The position numbers and the translations under genes are program-made. The notes under the pieces are model-generated. The model saw only the letters and a program-made list of their open reading frames with translations. It did not search any database and was not told where the DNA came from. Positions 62,901 through 64,000 of a DNA stretch of 64,000 nt are shown piece by piece (position 1 is the first letter of the stretch; every line of letters starts with the position of its first letter). This DNA is from Paragyromitra xinjiangensis (taxonomy: Eukaryota; Ascomycota; Pezizomycetes; Pezizales; Discinaceae): NCBI GenBank assembly GCA_038503065.1, contig JBCAMK010000001.1:434001-498000 (forward strand), given 5' to 3'.

Positions 62901-64000
62901 CTTGGACAAGTTCAAACAATCTCACCGTTTACATTCGAATATTTTGGTACTTCAAAGGAAGAGACGACCCTCCACAAAATGCAACACCCATGCACGTCTT
63001 ATGTTACCTGGGTCTGGAAAAACTAGTCGGGAAAGCGCTCTCTCTGCAAATATCAGGCAACGTAGGAGGCGAAACTTACTTAGAGTGGGCTGTGGTGAGT
63101 GACTGTGATACGGTTGGGCGGACTCCGTTGCACTGGGCTGCAGTAAATGGCCACGACAAAGTGGTGAAGTTGCTGCTGGAGAAAAAGGCGGACCCGCATC
63201 CAAGGGATAATTTCAACCTTACGCCTATGGAATTAGCGATAGACTTCGGGAACATCGGAGTTGTCATCTTGTTGATGGGAGATAAGAGATGCGAGGAGCA
63301 TAGCGGCGAGTGGATGGAAATGGCCGCCACTAGTGGTCATAAAGAGTTGGTTGAGTTCCTACTGAAACGCGGCGCAGACGTAAACGCATTGTCCCCGAAC
63401 AGCGAATACGGTTCAGCTCTTCACGCAGCAGCTTACGAAGGCTATCTAGAGGTTGTAGAGCTGCTACTAGCGAACCACGCAGACTCTAATAGCTATAGCT
63501 CTAAACATGGTACCCCGTTGCAAGCCGCAATATATCACGGGCACCGTGATATTACAGAGCTTTTGATAAACCACGGCGCCGACGTAAATGGCAAAGCCGG
63601 GATCCATGGAACTGCGCTACAATCAGCAGCTCGAAGAGATCCTCGAAGAGGATATAAAGAAATTGTCAAGATTTTGATAGAAAGGGGAGCGGATGTTAAT
63701 GCTAAGGGCGATCATCTCGGAAGTGCTTTATATGCCGCGGAGAACGCAGGGCATACAGGCGTTCAGATGATATTGAAGGATTTTGGTGCACATTCGGTTA
63801 GGCCTACTCTTGAGCGACGGCGGAGCGAACTAGATGATAGCTCTGAACACGTATTAACCCTCATATTAAAGGAGATCAAGAAGGGGCGACAGTCAGGAAT
63901 AGAAAAAAAGTTGGAAGGAGTCAAAGCCGACGTGATAGAAGCAGTCCTCTCCCGAAACGAGAAAAAATTAGACTGGTATCTAGGTATTACCACTCGAGGT
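59962..64000 (+). CDS. NLR-like protein: lipase-like (SesB type), NACHT and ankyrin repeats; continues past window
   Basis: Fungal NOD-like receptor, a class tied to heterokaryon incompatibility and nonself sensing. Exons: 59962-60000, 60088-60263, 60329-60557, 60629-60688, 60747-61040, 61131-61299, then 61363 onward. The N-terminal alpha/beta-hydrolase domain has DIIAIHGLSGHRINTWT, nucleophile elbow ICHSLGG (Ser about residue 160) and VAFMGTPHLG. The NACHT domain has Walker A GDPGSGKT (about 384-391) and Walker B FFILDAVDE. Downstream come FLVTSRTNPG, LSQAGGMFLYASLAW, LVHQSIKEFFLE and at least five ankyrin repeats (GRTPLHWAAVNGH, GSALHAAAYEGY, GTPLQAAIYHGH). The frame changes between 61870 and 61930 (see findings). 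The protein has no stop before the window end, so the C-terminus is missing. Function against a specific partner is unknown. Confidence 0.86.

Overview
This window is from a filamentous ascomycete (Pezizomycotina). Most genes are split by many short introns of about 45-90 bp with GT-AG ends and CTAAC-type branch points. The gene set is typical: DASH subunit Ask1, sterol C-22 desaturase Erg5, a LIM-RhoGAP protein, an AcuJ/Cat2-type carnitine acetyltransferase and an NLR-like NACHT-ankyrin protein. Inverted-repeat pairs that differ almost only by transitions suggest RIP-type mutation. I could not name the genus.

Layout, left to right. 50-228 is a possible last exon of a gene cut off by the window edge. 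2701-5772 (+) is a multi-KH RNA-binding protein. 5773-12608 is gene-poor and holds a perfect (TAG)41 array and two related inverted-repeat elements. 12609-16608 (+) is a LIM-RhoGAP protein. 17864-20282 (+) is DNA topoisomerase III. 20713-22239 (-) is Ask1, divergent from Mediator subunit Med21 at 22429-22983 (+). 24407-27628 (-) is a gamma-tubulin complex protein, divergent by only 132 bp from NuA4 subunit Eaf7 at 27761-29036 (+). 29037-36164 is gene-poor, with one candidate 43-residue membrane microprotein at 33998-34129 (-). 36165-37078 (+) is an unidentified 263-residue protein. 40776-42464 (-) is an intronless F-box-like/ankyrin protein. 44289-46372 (+) is carnitine acetyltransferase. 48341-50227 (-) is Erg5. 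52335-52878 is a hAT-type MITE with a perfect 8-bp target duplication. 53257-56222 (-) is Mcm3. 56223-59961 is gene-free but carries several foldback elements. 59962 to beyond the window end (+) is a lipase-like/NACHT/ankyrin NLR.

How the genes relate. The 12.6-29 kb block is dense in nuclear and cell-division functions: Rho signalling, topoisomerase, kinetochore ring, Mediator, microtubule nucleation and histone acetylation. This is housekeeping neighbourhood rather than an operon. Carnitine acetyltransferase and Erg5 belong to acetyl-unit transport and ergosterol synthesis and are convergent. The right end looks accessory: inverted-repeat elements sit just upstream of an NLR gene of the kind linked to fungal nonself recognition.

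Most interesting points: (1) the carnitine acetyltransferase has an upstream exon encoding a mitochondrial-type presequence and also a C-terminal SKL, so it looks dual-targeted; (2) the NLR reading frame is interrupted right at Walker B, either by a poor-consensus intron or by a 1-nt frameshift; (3) a hAT MITE with an intact 8-bp duplication; (4) a pair of inverted-repeat elements whose arms differ mainly by transitions; (5) a likely GC-AG intron in the gamma-tubulin complex gene. All exon models come from reading frame, splice phase and family resemblance by eye; no search was run.
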